DNA of 15,287 nucleotides from CAZIHO01 sp964538875 (GCA_964538875.1 CAZIHO010000086.1:1-15287), one strand, 5' to 3'; shown: positions 1-8,670, counted from the stretch's first letter. The notes: generated by a model from the letters alone, not told the origin. Numbers and translations: made by a program.

Positions 1-4
1 CTTC

Positions 5-34
5 CCCGTGACACCCCGCCCCCGGTGTCACGGG
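5..34. terminator. Perfect inverted repeat, possible terminator hairpin
   Basis: An 11-base arm at 5-15 (CCCGTGACACC) is perfectly complementary to the arm at 24-34 (GGTGTCACGGG), with an 8-base C-rich loop. It would form a very stable hairpin on either strand. Neither side has a T-run, so it is not a textbook intrinsic terminator. It could end a gene lying left of the window or insulate yhbY. The structure is seen directly; the function is inferred. Confidence 0.4.
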
Positions 35-110
35 CTACCCCGCCACCAGGCCGGCCCAGCGATGAGCGGAAATCGAATCCTCGACTACCAAGCTCCCCGC
101 CCCATCCGGT

Positions 111-116
111 TACAAT
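111..116 (+). promoter_or_regulatory. Possible -10 element of yhbY (near-leaderless start)
   Basis: TACAAT matches five of six bases of the sigma-70 -10 consensus and ends seven bases before the yhbY ATG, so the expected transcription start falls on or next to the start codon. No good -35 hexamer is seen 16-18 bases upstream, and no clear Shine-Dalgarno sequence lies between this element and the ATG. A chance match is possible. Confidence 0.3.
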
Positions 117-122
117 AGGCCC

Positions 123-512
123 ATGATCGACATCACCCCAGAACAACGCCGGGCGCTGCGCGCTGCGGCCCACCACCGCAACCCCGTGGTCACCGTAGCC
201 GGCAAAGGCTTGACCGACAACGTGCTTGCGGAAATCGACGGCGCCCTCAAGGCCCACGAACTCATCAAGGTCAAGCTGCAGGGCTTCGAGCGCACCGGGC
301 GGGAAAGCCTGCTGGGCGAGATTTGCGCCCAAATGGCGTGCGCGGCGGTGCAACATATCGGCACCGTCCTGGTGTTATGGCGGCCCAATCCAGAAGCCAA
401 GCCGGTGGAAGCGCCCACCACCCGGGCCCGCCCCGCTGCCAGACCCCGGCCCCAGGCAGGCTACCGCCCCGCCGGGCGTCAAGATCACCGGCGGCGCCCT
501 GGGAGCCGGTAA
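123..512 (+). CDS. yhbY: YhbY family RNA-binding protein (CRM domain)
   Basis: A small RNA-binding protein of the CRM/YhbY family, which associates with pre-50S ribosomal particles and helps ribosome assembly. Residues 1-95 match the family from end to end: the N-terminal helix (TPEQRRALRAAAHH), the strand and loop NPVVTVAGKGLT, the signature LAEIDGALKAHELIKVKL, and the closing strand VQHIGTVLVLWRPN. The loop reads A-G-K-G where E. coli YhbY has G-S-N-G. The protein has 129 residues against about 97 in E. coli. The excess is a basic Pro/Arg-rich tail (residues 97-129, with KPVEAPTTRARPAARPRP and GRQDHRRRPGSR) that is probably disordered and could add RNA contacts. The ATG at 123 begins the conserved domain, so the start is reliable. 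hrpA follows 126 bases downstream on the same strand. Confidence 0.93.
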   Translation: MIDITPEQRRALRAAAHHRNPVVTVAGKGLTDNVLAEIDGALKAHELIKVKLQGFERTGRESLLGEICAQMACAAVQHIGTVLVLWRPNPEAKPVEAPTTRARPAARPRPQAGYRPAGRQDHRRRPGSR

Positions 513-638
513 GCCAAGCATCTGCCGCCAGGACGTCAGCCGGACCGGCGCCACCCAGCCCCGCCATCGGGGCGGTTCCCTTGGCCGCCGCTTGCCGCTA
601 ACCTGCCGGCCCTGGATGATCCGACGCCGAGCGCTTCC

Positions 639-3600
639 TTGACCGATCCCAAACTACCCTCTCCCGCCGACTTGCGCGCCTGTCTGCTCAAGGACCGGGC
701 ACCCTTGCGCCGCTTGCTGGGCGCCCTGGATGCCCGGCGCCGGGAGGGCAAACCCTTTGACGCCCTGCTGGCCCGCTATCGCCAGGAATTGGCCGCGTCC
801 CAGGCCCTATTCGCGTCCCGGCTTAACACCCAGCCCCGGCTGGAGTTTCCAGCGGAATTGCCGGTTTCGGAGCGCTGGCAAGACATCGCCGAGGCGGTCC
901 GGGTCCATCAGGTGGTGGTACTGTGCGGCGCCACCGGCTCCGGCAAATCCACCCAACTGCCCAAGATTTGCCTGGCGTTGGGGCGGGGCGTGTCCGGACG
1001 CATCGGCCATACCCAACCCCGCCGGCTGGCGGCCCGTAGCCTGTCCCACCGGCTGGCCCAGGAAACCGGCCAGGATCTGGGTGGACTGGTGGGCTACAAG
1101 GTGCGCTTCCACGACCGGGTGCGGCCGGAAACCCGGGTCAAGCTGATGACGGACGGTATTCTGCTGGCGGAAATCCAACGGGACCGGATGCTGCTGGAAT
1201 ATGACACCCTGATCCTGGACGAGGCCCACGAGCGCAGCCTCAACATCGACTTTTTGCTCGGCTATCTCAAGCAACTGCTGCCCCGGCGCCGGGACCTGAA
1301 GCTCATCATCACCTCCGCGACCATCGACCCGCAGCGCTTTTCCCGCCATTTCGGGGACGCGCCGGTGCTGGAGGTGTCCGGCCGCACCTATCCGGTGGAG
1401 GTGCGCTACCGGCCGCCGGCGGAAGAAGCCGTGGGGGAACGGGACGAGGCCATGCAGGCGTCTATCCTGGCGGCGGTGGACGAGTTGTCCAAGGACGGCC
1501 GGGGCGACATCCTGGTATTCCTGTCCGGCGAGCGGGAAATCCGGGAAACGGCGGAAGCCCTGCGCAAGCACAAGCTGTCCGGCACCGAAGTGCTGCCCCT
1601 CTACGCACGCCTGGGGCCGGCGGACCAAGCCAAGGTGTTCCAGTCCCACGGCGCCCGGCGCATCCTGCTGGCGACCAACGTGGCGGAAACCTCCCTCACG
1701 GTGCCCGGCATCCATTACGTCATCGACCCCGGCTTCGCCCGCGTCAGCCGCTATAGCCACCGTTCTAAGGTGCAGCGCCTGCCGGTGGAGGCGGTGTCCC
1801 AGGCGTCGGCGGAACAGCGCAAGGGCCGCTGCGGACGGGTGGCAGCGGGCATCTGCATCCGTCTGTACAGCGAGGAGAACTTCGCCGCCCGGCGGGAATT
1901 CACCGAACCGGAAATCCTGCGCACCAACCTGGCGGCGGTCATCCTGCACATGCGGGTGCTGGGATTTGGCGACATCGAGGACTTCCCCTTTCTGGAGACG
2001 CCAGATCCGCGCCTGGTGGCGGATGGGTACCGGCTGCTCACGGAATTGGGCGCCGTGGACCGGGACCGGGCGGTCACGCCCCTGGGCCGCCAGTTGGCGC
2101 GCCTGCCGGTGGACCCCCGCATCGGCCGCATGTTGCTGGCGGCGGCGGACGGCCCCTGCCTGCCGGAAGTCTTGGTGATCGCGGCGGCCCTGGGTGTCCA
2201 GGATCCCCGTGAACGGCCCCTGGACCAGCGTCAGGCGGCGGACGAAATCCACGCCACTTTCCATCATCCGGACTCGGATTTCCTCGGCCTGCTCAACCTG
2301 TGGCGCTTTCTTCAAGAACGGCGCGCCCATCTGTCCCGCAACCAATTCCAAAAGATGTGCCGCCAGCATTTTCTATCCTGGAACCGGGTGCTGGAGTGGG
2401 AGGACACCCATCAACAACTGCAAGCCCTGCTGCATGAGCAATTCCCCCAGCGAGCCAAGGACCCGCCCCTAGCGGCGGAAGTGTCGGACCTGGCCTACGA
2501 AACCATCCACCGGGCCCTGCTGACCGGTCTGCTGAGCCATGTGGGTCTGCGGGACGAGCGGGACTACCAGGGCGTGCGCAGCGCCCGCTTTTGGATTCAC
2601 CCCTCATCCGGGCTATTCGAGGGAGGCCCCAAATGGGTGATGGCGGCGGAGCGGGTCCAGACCAGCAAGGACTACGGCCGCACCCTGGCCCGCATCCAGC
2701 CCCAATGGATCGAAAGCGCTGCCGCCCATCTGCTCAGCCGGGCCTATTCGGACCCCCACTGGCAGGCTGATACCGCCCAGGTAGCCGCCTTCGAGAAGGT
2801 GACCCTGTTCGGTCTGGTGCTGGTGCCCCGGCGGCGGGTCAATTATGGCCCCATCAATCCGGTGGAAGCCCGGGCCCTGTTCATCCGGGGCGCCCTGGTG
2901 GACCGGGATTACAGCAGCCGCGCGCCCTTTTTCCGCCACAACCGGGAATTGATCGAATACGTGGAACACCTGGAGGCCAAATCCCGGCGCCAGGATTTGC
3001 TGGTGGACCCGGAAGCCATCTACGACTTCTACGACCAGCGCATCCCGCCGGGCATCTATTGCGGGCCGGATTTTGAACAATGGCTGCGCCGGGAAAGCGG
3101 CAAGAATCCCAAGCTGTTGCACCTGCGCATCGGCGACGTGCTACGCCAGGGCGCCGAGGACCCCAGCGGCGGGCGCTTTCCGGATTTCCTCACCGTAGGC
3201 GGCACCGAACTGCCCCTGGAATACCACTTCGACCCAGGTCACCGGGCGGATGGGGTCACCCTGGTGGTGCCCCTGGCCCTGGTCAACCAGGTGCCGGCGG
3301 CCCGCTGCGAATGGCTGGTGCCCGGCCTGCTGGAAGAATTGGTCACCGCCCTGCTGCGGGGCCTGCCCAAAACCCTGCGCAAGGCCCTGGTGCCCATCCC
3401 GGACACCGTCGCCCGGGTGCTGCCGCGCCTGGTGCCCTGCGACCGGCCCCTGGTCCAGGTGCTGGGCCAAGCCCTGCGGGACCTCACCGGCCAGGCGGTG
3501 CCCGAGGACGTCTGGGACCTGGACGCGGTGCCCGAACACCTGCGTATGCGCTTCCGGGTGCTGGACGACGCCGGCCAAGAACTGGGGGCCGGCCGGGATT

Positions 3601-4562
3601 TCCCCCAATTACGCCGCGAACACGGGCGCCAGGGACAAGCCCAATTCGCCCAGCGGCCGGCCCTGGACCTAGAGCGGGATGGTCTGCGCCGCTGGGATTT
3701 CGGCCCCCTGCCGGAGATTCTCACCCTGGAGCGCGGCGGCATCCGGGTCCAAGGCTATCCGGCCCTGGTGGACCGAGGCGACAGCGTTGCCGTGCGGGTG
3801 CTGGACGCGCCGGAATCCGCCCAACTCGCCCATCGGGCCGGACTGCGCCGCCTGCTGATGCTCACCCTGCCGGCGGAAACCCGCCAACTCCGCAAGGGAC
3901 TCAGCAGCCTCGGCCCCCTGCGCCTGGCCTACGCCCTGGCGGCACCGGCGCCGGTTACGCCGGACGGGCCGCCGCCGGACCTGGCGGACGAACTGGTGGC
4001 CCTGATCCTGGACCGGGCCTTCATCGGCGACCAGACCGGCGCCCGGGACCCGGCCACTTTTGAAGCCCGGATCGCCGCCGGCAAGCCCCAACTCTGGGCC
4101 CTGACCCAGGCGCTGCAAAAACTCATCGCAGAAATCCTCGCCGCCCACCAACGCATCCGCACCCGCTTGGACAGCCTCACCCAAGCCCACTGGGCGCCCT
4201 CCGTGGCGGACATGGGGGAGCAACTGCAGGGCCTCATCTTCCGGGGCTTCCCCCTCCAGGTGCCGTTTGAGATCCTGGGCCGCTATCCCCGTTACCTGCG
4301 CGCCCTGGAAACCCGTCTGGAACGGCTCCCCAGCGGCGGCGGTCGCGACCGGGAACGGCTCCAGGAAATGGCGGGCCTGCTGGCCGACTGGCGGGACCGG
4401 GACGCCAAGGCCCGGAGCGCCGGCCGCCGGGACCCGCGCCTGGAGGAAATTCGCTGGCAATTAGAAGAACTACGCATCTCCCTGTTCGCCCAGCCACAAC
4501 CCACCAGCCAACCGGTGTCCGTGCGCCGCATCGCTAAGCGCTGGCTGGAATTGGGGTTATAG
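639..4562 (+). CDS. hrpA: ATP-dependent RNA helicase HrpA (DEAH box)
   Basis: A DEAH-box 3'-5' RNA helicase of 1307 residues, matching the roughly 1300 of E. coli HrpA. In E. coli, HrpA acts in mRNA processing and in rescuing stalled or collided ribosomes. Visible motifs: Walker A GATGSGKST (97-105), DEAH (194-197) in LILDEAHERSLNIDFLLGYL, SAT (226-228), TNVAETSLTVPGI, and motif VI QRKGRCGR (393-400). These are followed by winged-helix/HA2 and OB-fold regions, then the long C-terminal domain specific to HrpA (DUF3418), ending in EEIRWQLEELRISLFAQ. The start is TTG. The first in-frame ATG comes only at codon 170, inside the helicase core, and family length supports the TTG, although no good Shine-Dalgarno sequence precedes it. 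The final 126 bases occur again, in decayed form, at 10845-10970. No obvious terminator follows the stop. Confidence 0.97.
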   Translation: MTDPKLPSPADLRACLLKDRAPLRRLLGALDARRREGKPFDALLARYRQELAASQALFASRLNTQPRLEFPAELPVSERWQDIAEAVRVHQVVVLCGATGSGKSTQLPKICLALGRGVSGRIGHTQPRRLAARSLSHRLAQETGQDLGGLVGYKVRFHDRVRPETRVKLMTDGILLAEIQRDRMLLEYDTLILDEAHERSLNIDFLLGYLKQLLPRRRDLKLIITSATIDPQRFSRHFGDAPVLEVSGRTYPVEVRYRPPAEEAVGERDEAMQASILAAVDELSKDGRGDILVFLSGEREIRETAEALRKHKLSGTEVLPLYARLGPADQAKVFQSHGARRILLATNVAETSLTVPGIHYVIDPGFARVSRYSHRSKVQRLPVEAVSQASAEQRKGRCGRVAAGICIRLYSEENFAARREFTEPEILRTNLAAVILHMRVLGFGDIEDFPFLETPDPRLVADGYRLLTELGAVDRDRAVTPLGRQLARLPVDPRIGRMLLAAADGPCLPEVLVIAAALGVQDPRERPLDQRQAADEIHATFHHPDSDFLGLLNLWRFLQERRAHLSRNQFQKMCRQHFLSWNRVLEWEDTHQQLQALLHEQFPQRAKDPPLAAEVSDLAYETIHRALLTGLLSHVGLRDERDYQGVRSARFWIHPSSGLFEGGPKWVMAAERVQTSKDYGRTLARIQPQWIESAAAHLLSRAYSDPHWQADTAQVAAFEKVTLFGLVLVPRRRVNYGPINPVEARALFIRGALVDRDYSSRAPFFRHNRELIEYVEHLEAKSRRQDLLVDPEAIYDFYDQRIPPGIYCGPDFEQWLRRESGKNPKLLHLRIGDVLRQGAEDPSGGRFPDFLTVGGTELPLEYHFDPGHRADGVTLVVPLALVNQVPAARCEWLVPGLLEELVTALLRGLPKTLRKALVPIPDTVARVLPRLVPCDRPLVQVLGQALRDLTGQAVPEDVWDLDAVPEHLRMRFRVLDDAGQELGAGRDFPQLRREHGRQGQAQFAQRPALDLERDGLRRWDFGPLPEILTLERGGIRVQGYPALVDRGDSVAVRVLDAPESAQLAHRAGLRRLLMLTLPAETRQLRKGLSSLGPLRLAYALAAPAPVTPDGPPPDLADELVALILDRAFIGDQTGARDPATFEARIAAGKPQLWALTQALQKLIAEILAAHQRIRTRLDSLTQAHWAPSVADMGEQLQGLIFRGFPLQVPFEILGRYPRYLRALETRLERLPSGGGRDRERLQEMAGLLADWRDRDAKARSAGRRDPRLEEIRWQLEELRISLFAQPQPTSQPVSVRRIAKRWLELGL

Positions 4563-5427
4563 CTCGCTAGCGGCGTATGCCAGCGGATAGGAACCCCCCC
4601 TGATACCGAAGAAATGCCCCTGGTCAGCCGCTGGAAACGGTCCCTAGGTGCCCTGTTGAGGATCTGACAGCCCGCCAAGCGGTGAGGTTGGGATCGCTGC
4701 GGTCCGGCTGCAACCCTCGTGGCGGAGCAACGACGCGCGAGGTCCAGACTGGACTCGCCGCCATTGTCTCACTGCTGCGCCATACCCTTTGCCTCGTCCG
4801 GGTCGAACAACCCCGATCGGCGAGCCAGCGCAATACCTGTTGTCGAATTGTCGTCTGGTCCCATTGAATACCGGCTCGGCAAGGGTGGCCTCCAGGAACC
4901 GCTCGGGCTCTCCGTCATCCAGCACAGCCTCAAACACACCATCCACGATTCCGCAGTCTTGGCCAGCTTCCTTCCCCCTTGAGGTCGGCCGGTTGAGCGT
5001 CATTCACGGCACAGTGAAACTAGGCATATTTAGTCTTTTTGATCTTTTTTCGTCATTTTCGATATTTTTACGGCTCTAGTTCTTAATGCGGCGTGTTCTA
5101 CGAGGATCCTCATCTGGAATCCGACAAAAAATCCACTAGCCTGTGCATAAAGATTCAGCTTTACATGCCGATGATTCAGCGTAGGCCGCATATATTTCCA
5201 AGCCAGCGGCAATAAAGTCGGCGCTAGCGAACCTAGTTACGCAATAAAACCGATACCAGTATGAGCGAAGCATTGATTCAGCGAGGCTCTGAACATAGCG
5301 GCTTGCGTCTATACGTAGGAGGTCAATTGCCATGTCGATTTGCCAATACATGGGTTGATCGTTCTAGCGGGACATTTGCTCCCTGGCTGAGTTGTTGGAT
5401 GATCCAATTACCCTGAGTGGACAATAG
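4563..5427. other. Gene-poor region between hrpA and rpfG
   Basis: I see no convincing full gene here. The left half (4563-5000) is GC-rich; its longest open frame, 119 codons on the - strand (4644-5003), resembles no family I recognise and has an irregular composition towards its C terminus. From about 5010 the DNA turns AT-rich with T-runs at 5035-5070. TTGATC (5039-5044) and GATATT (5061-5066), 16 bases apart, could be a weak sigma-70 promoter for the rpfGC operon, but matches by chance are easy in such T-rich DNA. A mini-ORF with a perfect ribosome binding site lies at 5332-5358. The region is the left margin of the presumed acquired segment. Confidence 0.5.
5316..5358 (+). CDS. Mini-ORF with perfect Shine-Dalgarno, possible leader peptide
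   Basis: TAGGAGGT at 5316-5323 is a full anti-16S match. Eight bases later an ATG (5332) opens an 8-codon frame, MSICQYMG, ending in TGA at 5356-5358. rpfG begins 69 bases further on. This ribosome site is far stronger than the one before rpfG itself. It could be a leader peptide tuning rpfGC expression, or the start of a lost gene whose body has been deleted. Nothing in the peptide suggests attenuation by one amino acid. The sequence is seen; the function is a guess. Confidence 0.3.
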
Positions 5428-6543
5428 ATGCGTCGCCTAAGAATAATTTCATCGCAGCCGTCCGTAAAGTCCGCTGGTTTTCTGGATGAACCGCCCAGCG
5501 CGACCGACACTGTTGTTATTTTGGATGATCGCACGACGGGCAGAAGATTACTCGAAGGGCTGATCAGCCAACTTGATCCGTCCATCAGGATCCATTCATT
5601 TTCCAACCCGTTGGAGGCATTGGAGCGTCTCAATGGCGTTACTCCGGATTTAATCATTACCGATTACCGTATGCCTATGATGAATGGCATCGAGTTCATT
5701 GCTGCGGTCCGGACCAGGACCCTGATGGCTGCGGTCCCGATCGTAATGGTTACCGTCGTCGAGGATCGCTCCATCCGCCAGCTCGCACTGGATACCGGCG
5801 CCACGGATTTTTTAACCCGGCCGATCGATCCGTATGAGAGCCGAGCGCGTTTTAGAAATCTGCTTACGATGCACCGCTGGCAGAAGATGTTGGATGTCCG
5901 GGCACAGTGGCTGGAAAATCAAGTGGCGATGGCGACTCAGGAAGTCCGCGACCGGGAGGAAGAAACCCTCCTCCGGCTCGCCAAGGTTGGTGAATTCCGC
6001 GACGAAACGACAGGCAACCACATCTACCGCATGGCCCAACTAAGCACTATGATTGCCGAGCGCATTGGGCTGTCCGCCGGCGAATGCCACGCAATCACGA
6101 TGACGGCGCCACTACATGACCTGGGCAAGATCGGCATACCCGACAATATTCTGCTCAAGGCTGGTCCCTTGAATGCACAAGAATTGGCGGTTATGCGTAC
6201 CCATCCCGTGCTGGGCCATAACATTCTTTTGAACAGCCCGTCGGCCTATCTCCAGAAAGGGGCTGAAATCGCCCTTTACCATCATGAAAGATTTGACGGT
6301 ACAGGTTATCCCCACAACCTTAGAGGCGAAATGATTCCGCTCTCCGCCCGGGTTGTCGCCGTGGCGGACGTGTTTGACGCATTGCAGTCTACCCGCCCCT
6401 ACAAGCATGCTTGGACGCTGGAGGATTCCTTCGCCTTTATTAAAGCTAATGCAGGCTCTCATTTCGACCCATTTTGCGCCAATGCCCTGCTCAACAACAC
6501 GAGCATGGCAAAAGAGATTATGTACACGTTCAGGGATACGTAA
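5428..6543 (+). CDS. rpfG: RpfG-type response regulator, HD-GYP c-di-GMP phosphodiesterase
   Basis: A two-domain cytoplasmic regulator of 371 residues that should hydrolyse cyclic di-GMP when phosphorylated through RpfC. The receiver domain (about 28-150) has the acidic pair D33/D34 in VVILDDRTTG, phospho-acceptor D79 in IITDYRMP, and MVTVVEDRSIRQLALDTGATDFL, all very close to Xanthomonas RpfG as I recall it. The usual receiver lysine is R131 (FLTRPID). The HD-GYP domain (about 185-360) has RDETTGNH, the metal-binding H230-D231 in HDLGKIGIPD, H285-H286, and the GYP triplet at 293-295 in HHERFDGTGYP. An in-frame stop (TAG) immediately before the ATG fixes 5428 as the earliest start; only a weak GAGTGG ribosome site precedes it. 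The stop TAA shares its last base with the ATG of rpfC, so the pair is probably translationally coupled. Confidence 0.93.
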   Translation: MRRLRIISSQPSVKSAGFLDEPPSATDTVVILDDRTTGRRLLEGLISQLDPSIRIHSFSNPLEALERLNGVTPDLIITDYRMPMMNGIEFIAAVRTRTLMAAVPIVMVTVVEDRSIRQLALDTGATDFLTRPIDPYESRARFRNLLTMHRWQKMLDVRAQWLENQVAMATQEVRDREEETLLRLAKVGEFRDETTGNHIYRMAQLSTMIAERIGLSAGECHAITMTAPLHDLGKIGIPDNILLKAGPLNAQELAVMRTHPVLGHNILLNSPSAYLQKGAEIALYHHERFDGTGYPHNLRGEMIPLSARVVAVADVFDALQSTRPYKHAWTLEDSFAFIKANAGSHFDPFCANALLNNTSMAKEIMYTFRDT

Positions 6544-8645
6544 TGTCCTTTTCAGAGACACTGAAAAATAATACTGAACTTCAGCAGTCGGTTATCCGGC
6601 TGGTGATCGGGACGATATTTCTTGCGTACTTCTGCGTCCACATGCTTGTCGCGCCGGAAAGTCAGACTACGAATATTTTAGTTGTCGCATCTTTCATCGG
6701 TATATCAATACTCGTTACTGTTTCCATTCTACACAACGGCCAAGTCATCCCAGGGCGCAGGGTATTCACGATTTTTCTCGACACGACCTATGCATCTATA
6801 CCACTGCTGCTGAACACTACCATGGCAGCGCCATTGGTCGTAATGTATTTCTGGATTCCTCTTGGAAATGGATTCCGTTTTGGGGTACGTTACCTGTACA
6901 TCGCTACCGCGCTGTCCTTCATGGGGTTCACTACTGTATTGGTCCTCAACCCCCACTGGCAGCACTTGCTACCGATCGGCCTCAGTCTCTTATTGGCTAT
7001 TATTCTGGTCCCGGCGTACTCCGCTTCGCTGATGCAGAAGTTGCACGACTGCATTCAAAGTGAGAAGGAAGCCAACCAGGCGAAGTCTCAGTTTCTTGCC
7101 AATATGAGCCATGAACTTCGGACGCCGCTGAACGGAGTCATCGGCGTCTCGGATCTATTGGGCATGACCCAGCTAGATTCTAGACAGACCGAATTTGTCA
7201 AAACGATCCGATCATCTGCCGATACACTCCTTGAATTGATAGAAAACGTCCTAGATATCTCCAGAATCGAAGCCGGGCGCTTATTGATCAGCAAGTCTGA
7301 TTTCGCACTCGACCCGTTTATTGCCAATATCATTTCTATCATGGAGCCTTTAGCCGATAAGAAAGGTATTCTGCTCCAATCGCATATTCATGAAGGCACC
7401 CCGCGATTCCTGCGCGGCGACACCGCGCATCTCAAGCAGGTCCTGGTCAATCTGCTGGGAAATGCCATTAAATTTACCGACTCCGGGCGTGTCGAACTTT
7501 CGATCCGGCTGATCGGCGACGACTCGACTTTGCGATTGCAATTCAAGGTGATTGACACAGGGATCGGTATCCCGGAGAAGGCACAGGCCACGATCTTCTC
7601 GAGTTTCACCCAGGCTGACCCCAGCATTACCCGGCGCTACGGCGGGTCCGGGCTTGGTACGACCATTGCGAAACAGATCGTCGAACTGATGGGAGGAAAC
7701 ATCGGCTTCACCAGCACCGAGGGAGTCGGGTCGACCTTCTATTTCGATATTCCGCTCGAAACCGCAATGGCAGAGCCCCAGCAGCCTCCCGGCGAAACGA
7801 GTCAGGGGGGCAAAGTTATTTCCAACGTGGTGTCATTTCCCGGGTCCGCCAAGACCAAGCCAAAACCGCTTACCATTCTGGTTGCCGACGATAACTCGGT
7901 CAATCTCACGGTCACTAGCGGGCTTTTGGAGTTCGCTGGACACCGGGTCATCACGGCCATTGATGGTGAGGATGCACTTGCTAAACTGGAGAACCATGAA
8001 TCTGAGCTGGACCTGGCCATCCTCGACATGCAGATGCCGCACTTATCCGGCATTGAAACCATACAACGCTGGCGATTCATGGAAGTCGGCCATCTACCCA
8101 TTATCATCTTGACCGCTGACGCCCGTGAACAAACCGCGTTGCTATGCCGTGAGTCCGGCGCCGACGCGTTCGTGACCAAACCGATTCGCAGTCACGACCT
8201 GATCAAGACGGTCGAAGCCTGTGCAAGGGCAGCCCCCGAGCGGAGCGCATCCGTGCTTCAAGTCGTTCCACAACTGCTCCCCAAACCCGTCGACGAGAGC
8301 ATCCTGGATGACCTGTTTCAAATGGGTGGGGGCGTTGAATTCGTCCGGCTATTGATCGATGAATTTACCGCCGAAAGTCGCCGGACGCTGGTATTGGTTG
8401 AGAAAGCGCTAGAGGAACAGGACAGGCTCGCCTGCAAGGACCACTTGCATACCTTAAAGGGCGGAGCCAGGGATATTGGCGCCGGACACCTGGCGGCGCT
8501 TTGCGCAAGCGCAGAAATAAGCCTGCTCAATCACATGGGGGGTCTAGTTGAAGCCAAAGCGCTCGTCGTGCAGATCAGCCGCGAGCTCGAACGCGTCGAG
8601 CCCGCGCTGAATAGTTACATCTCGCATAAGGCGAAGGCCAATTAA
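6543..8645 (+). CDS. rpfC: RpfC-type hybrid sensor histidine kinase (DSF receptor)
   Basis: An inner-membrane hybrid kinase of 700 residues, the presumed receptor for the DSF signal. After a short N-terminal segment (about 19 residues) come about five hydrophobic helices (residues 19-165), a short linker, and HisKA with H190 in FLANMSHELRTPLNG. HATPase_c has HLKQVLVNLLGNAIKFT, DTGIGIP and the unusual GLGTTIAK box, which Xanthomonas RpfC also has where most kinases read GLGLAI. A receiver domain follows with D495 (LAILDMQMP), then a C-terminal Hpt domain with H636 (HTLKGGARDIG). This order is exactly that of RpfC. The ATG at 6543 overlaps the rpfG stop by one base, with AGGGA six bases before it; an upstream in-frame ATG at 6474 lies inside rpfG and is rejected. 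The gene converges on rpfF with a 26-base gap. In Xanthomonas, RpfC also binds and restrains RpfF. Confidence 0.93.
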   Translation: MSFSETLKNNTELQQSVIRLVIGTIFLAYFCVHMLVAPESQTTNILVVASFIGISILVTVSILHNGQVIPGRRVFTIFLDTTYASIPLLLNTTMAAPLVVMYFWIPLGNGFRFGVRYLYIATALSFMGFTTVLVLNPHWQHLLPIGLSLLLAIILVPAYSASLMQKLHDCIQSEKEANQAKSQFLANMSHELRTPLNGVIGVSDLLGMTQLDSRQTEFVKTIRSSADTLLELIENVLDISRIEAGRLLISKSDFALDPFIANIISIMEPLADKKGILLQSHIHEGTPRFLRGDTAHLKQVLVNLLGNAIKFTDSGRVELSIRLIGDDSTLRLQFKVIDTGIGIPEKAQATIFSSFTQADPSITRRYGGSGLGTTIAKQIVELMGGNIGFTSTEGVGSTFYFDIPLETAMAEPQQPPGETSQGGKVISNVVSFPGSAKTKPKPLTILVADDNSVNLTVTSGLLEFAGHRVITAIDGEDALAKLENHESELDLAILDMQMPHLSGIETIQRWRFMEVGHLPIIILTADAREQTALLCRESGADAFVTKPIRSHDLIKTVEACARAAPERSASVLQVVPQLLPKPVDESILDDLFQMGGGVEFVRLLIDEFTAESRRTLVLVEKALEEQDRLACKDHLHTLKGGARDIGAGHLAALCASAEISLLNHMGGLVEAKALVVQISRELERVEPALNSYISHKAKAN

Positions 8646-8653
8646 CCCAACGC

Positions 8654-8670
8654 TGCGAGCGGCTGTCGCA
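8654..8670. terminator. Small hairpin between convergent rpfC and rpfF
   Basis: TGCGA (8654-8658) and TCGCA (8666-8670) form a 5-base stem with a 7-base loop in the 26-base gap between the two stop codons. It is too short and lacks a T-run, so it is at best a weak bidirectional transcription end. The genes probably overlap at the RNA level. Confidence 0.15.

Noticed and set aside
60..100. tRNA T-arm-like string (TCGAATCC)
   Set aside because: No acceptor, D or anticodon stems can be built around it.
807..2369. 520-codon open frame antisense to hrpA
   Set aside because: Its composition (His/Gln/Arg-rich, low complexity) is the usual shadow of a GC-rich gene, and the opposite strand encodes an unmistakable HrpA.
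3080..4063. 327-codon + strand frame inside hrpA
   Set aside because: It is Pro/Gly/Arg-rich shadow sequence, in a different frame within the conserved HrpA C-terminal domain.
5136..5351. 71-codon - strand frame in the AT-rich region
   Set aside because: It resembles no family I recognise, has no clear ribosome binding site, and overlaps the stronger signal of the + strand mini-ORF.
6474..6542. Earlier start for RpfC at 6474
   Set aside because: It would lie inside the rpfG coding sequence. The ATG at 6543 overlaps the rpfG stop and has its own ribosome site.
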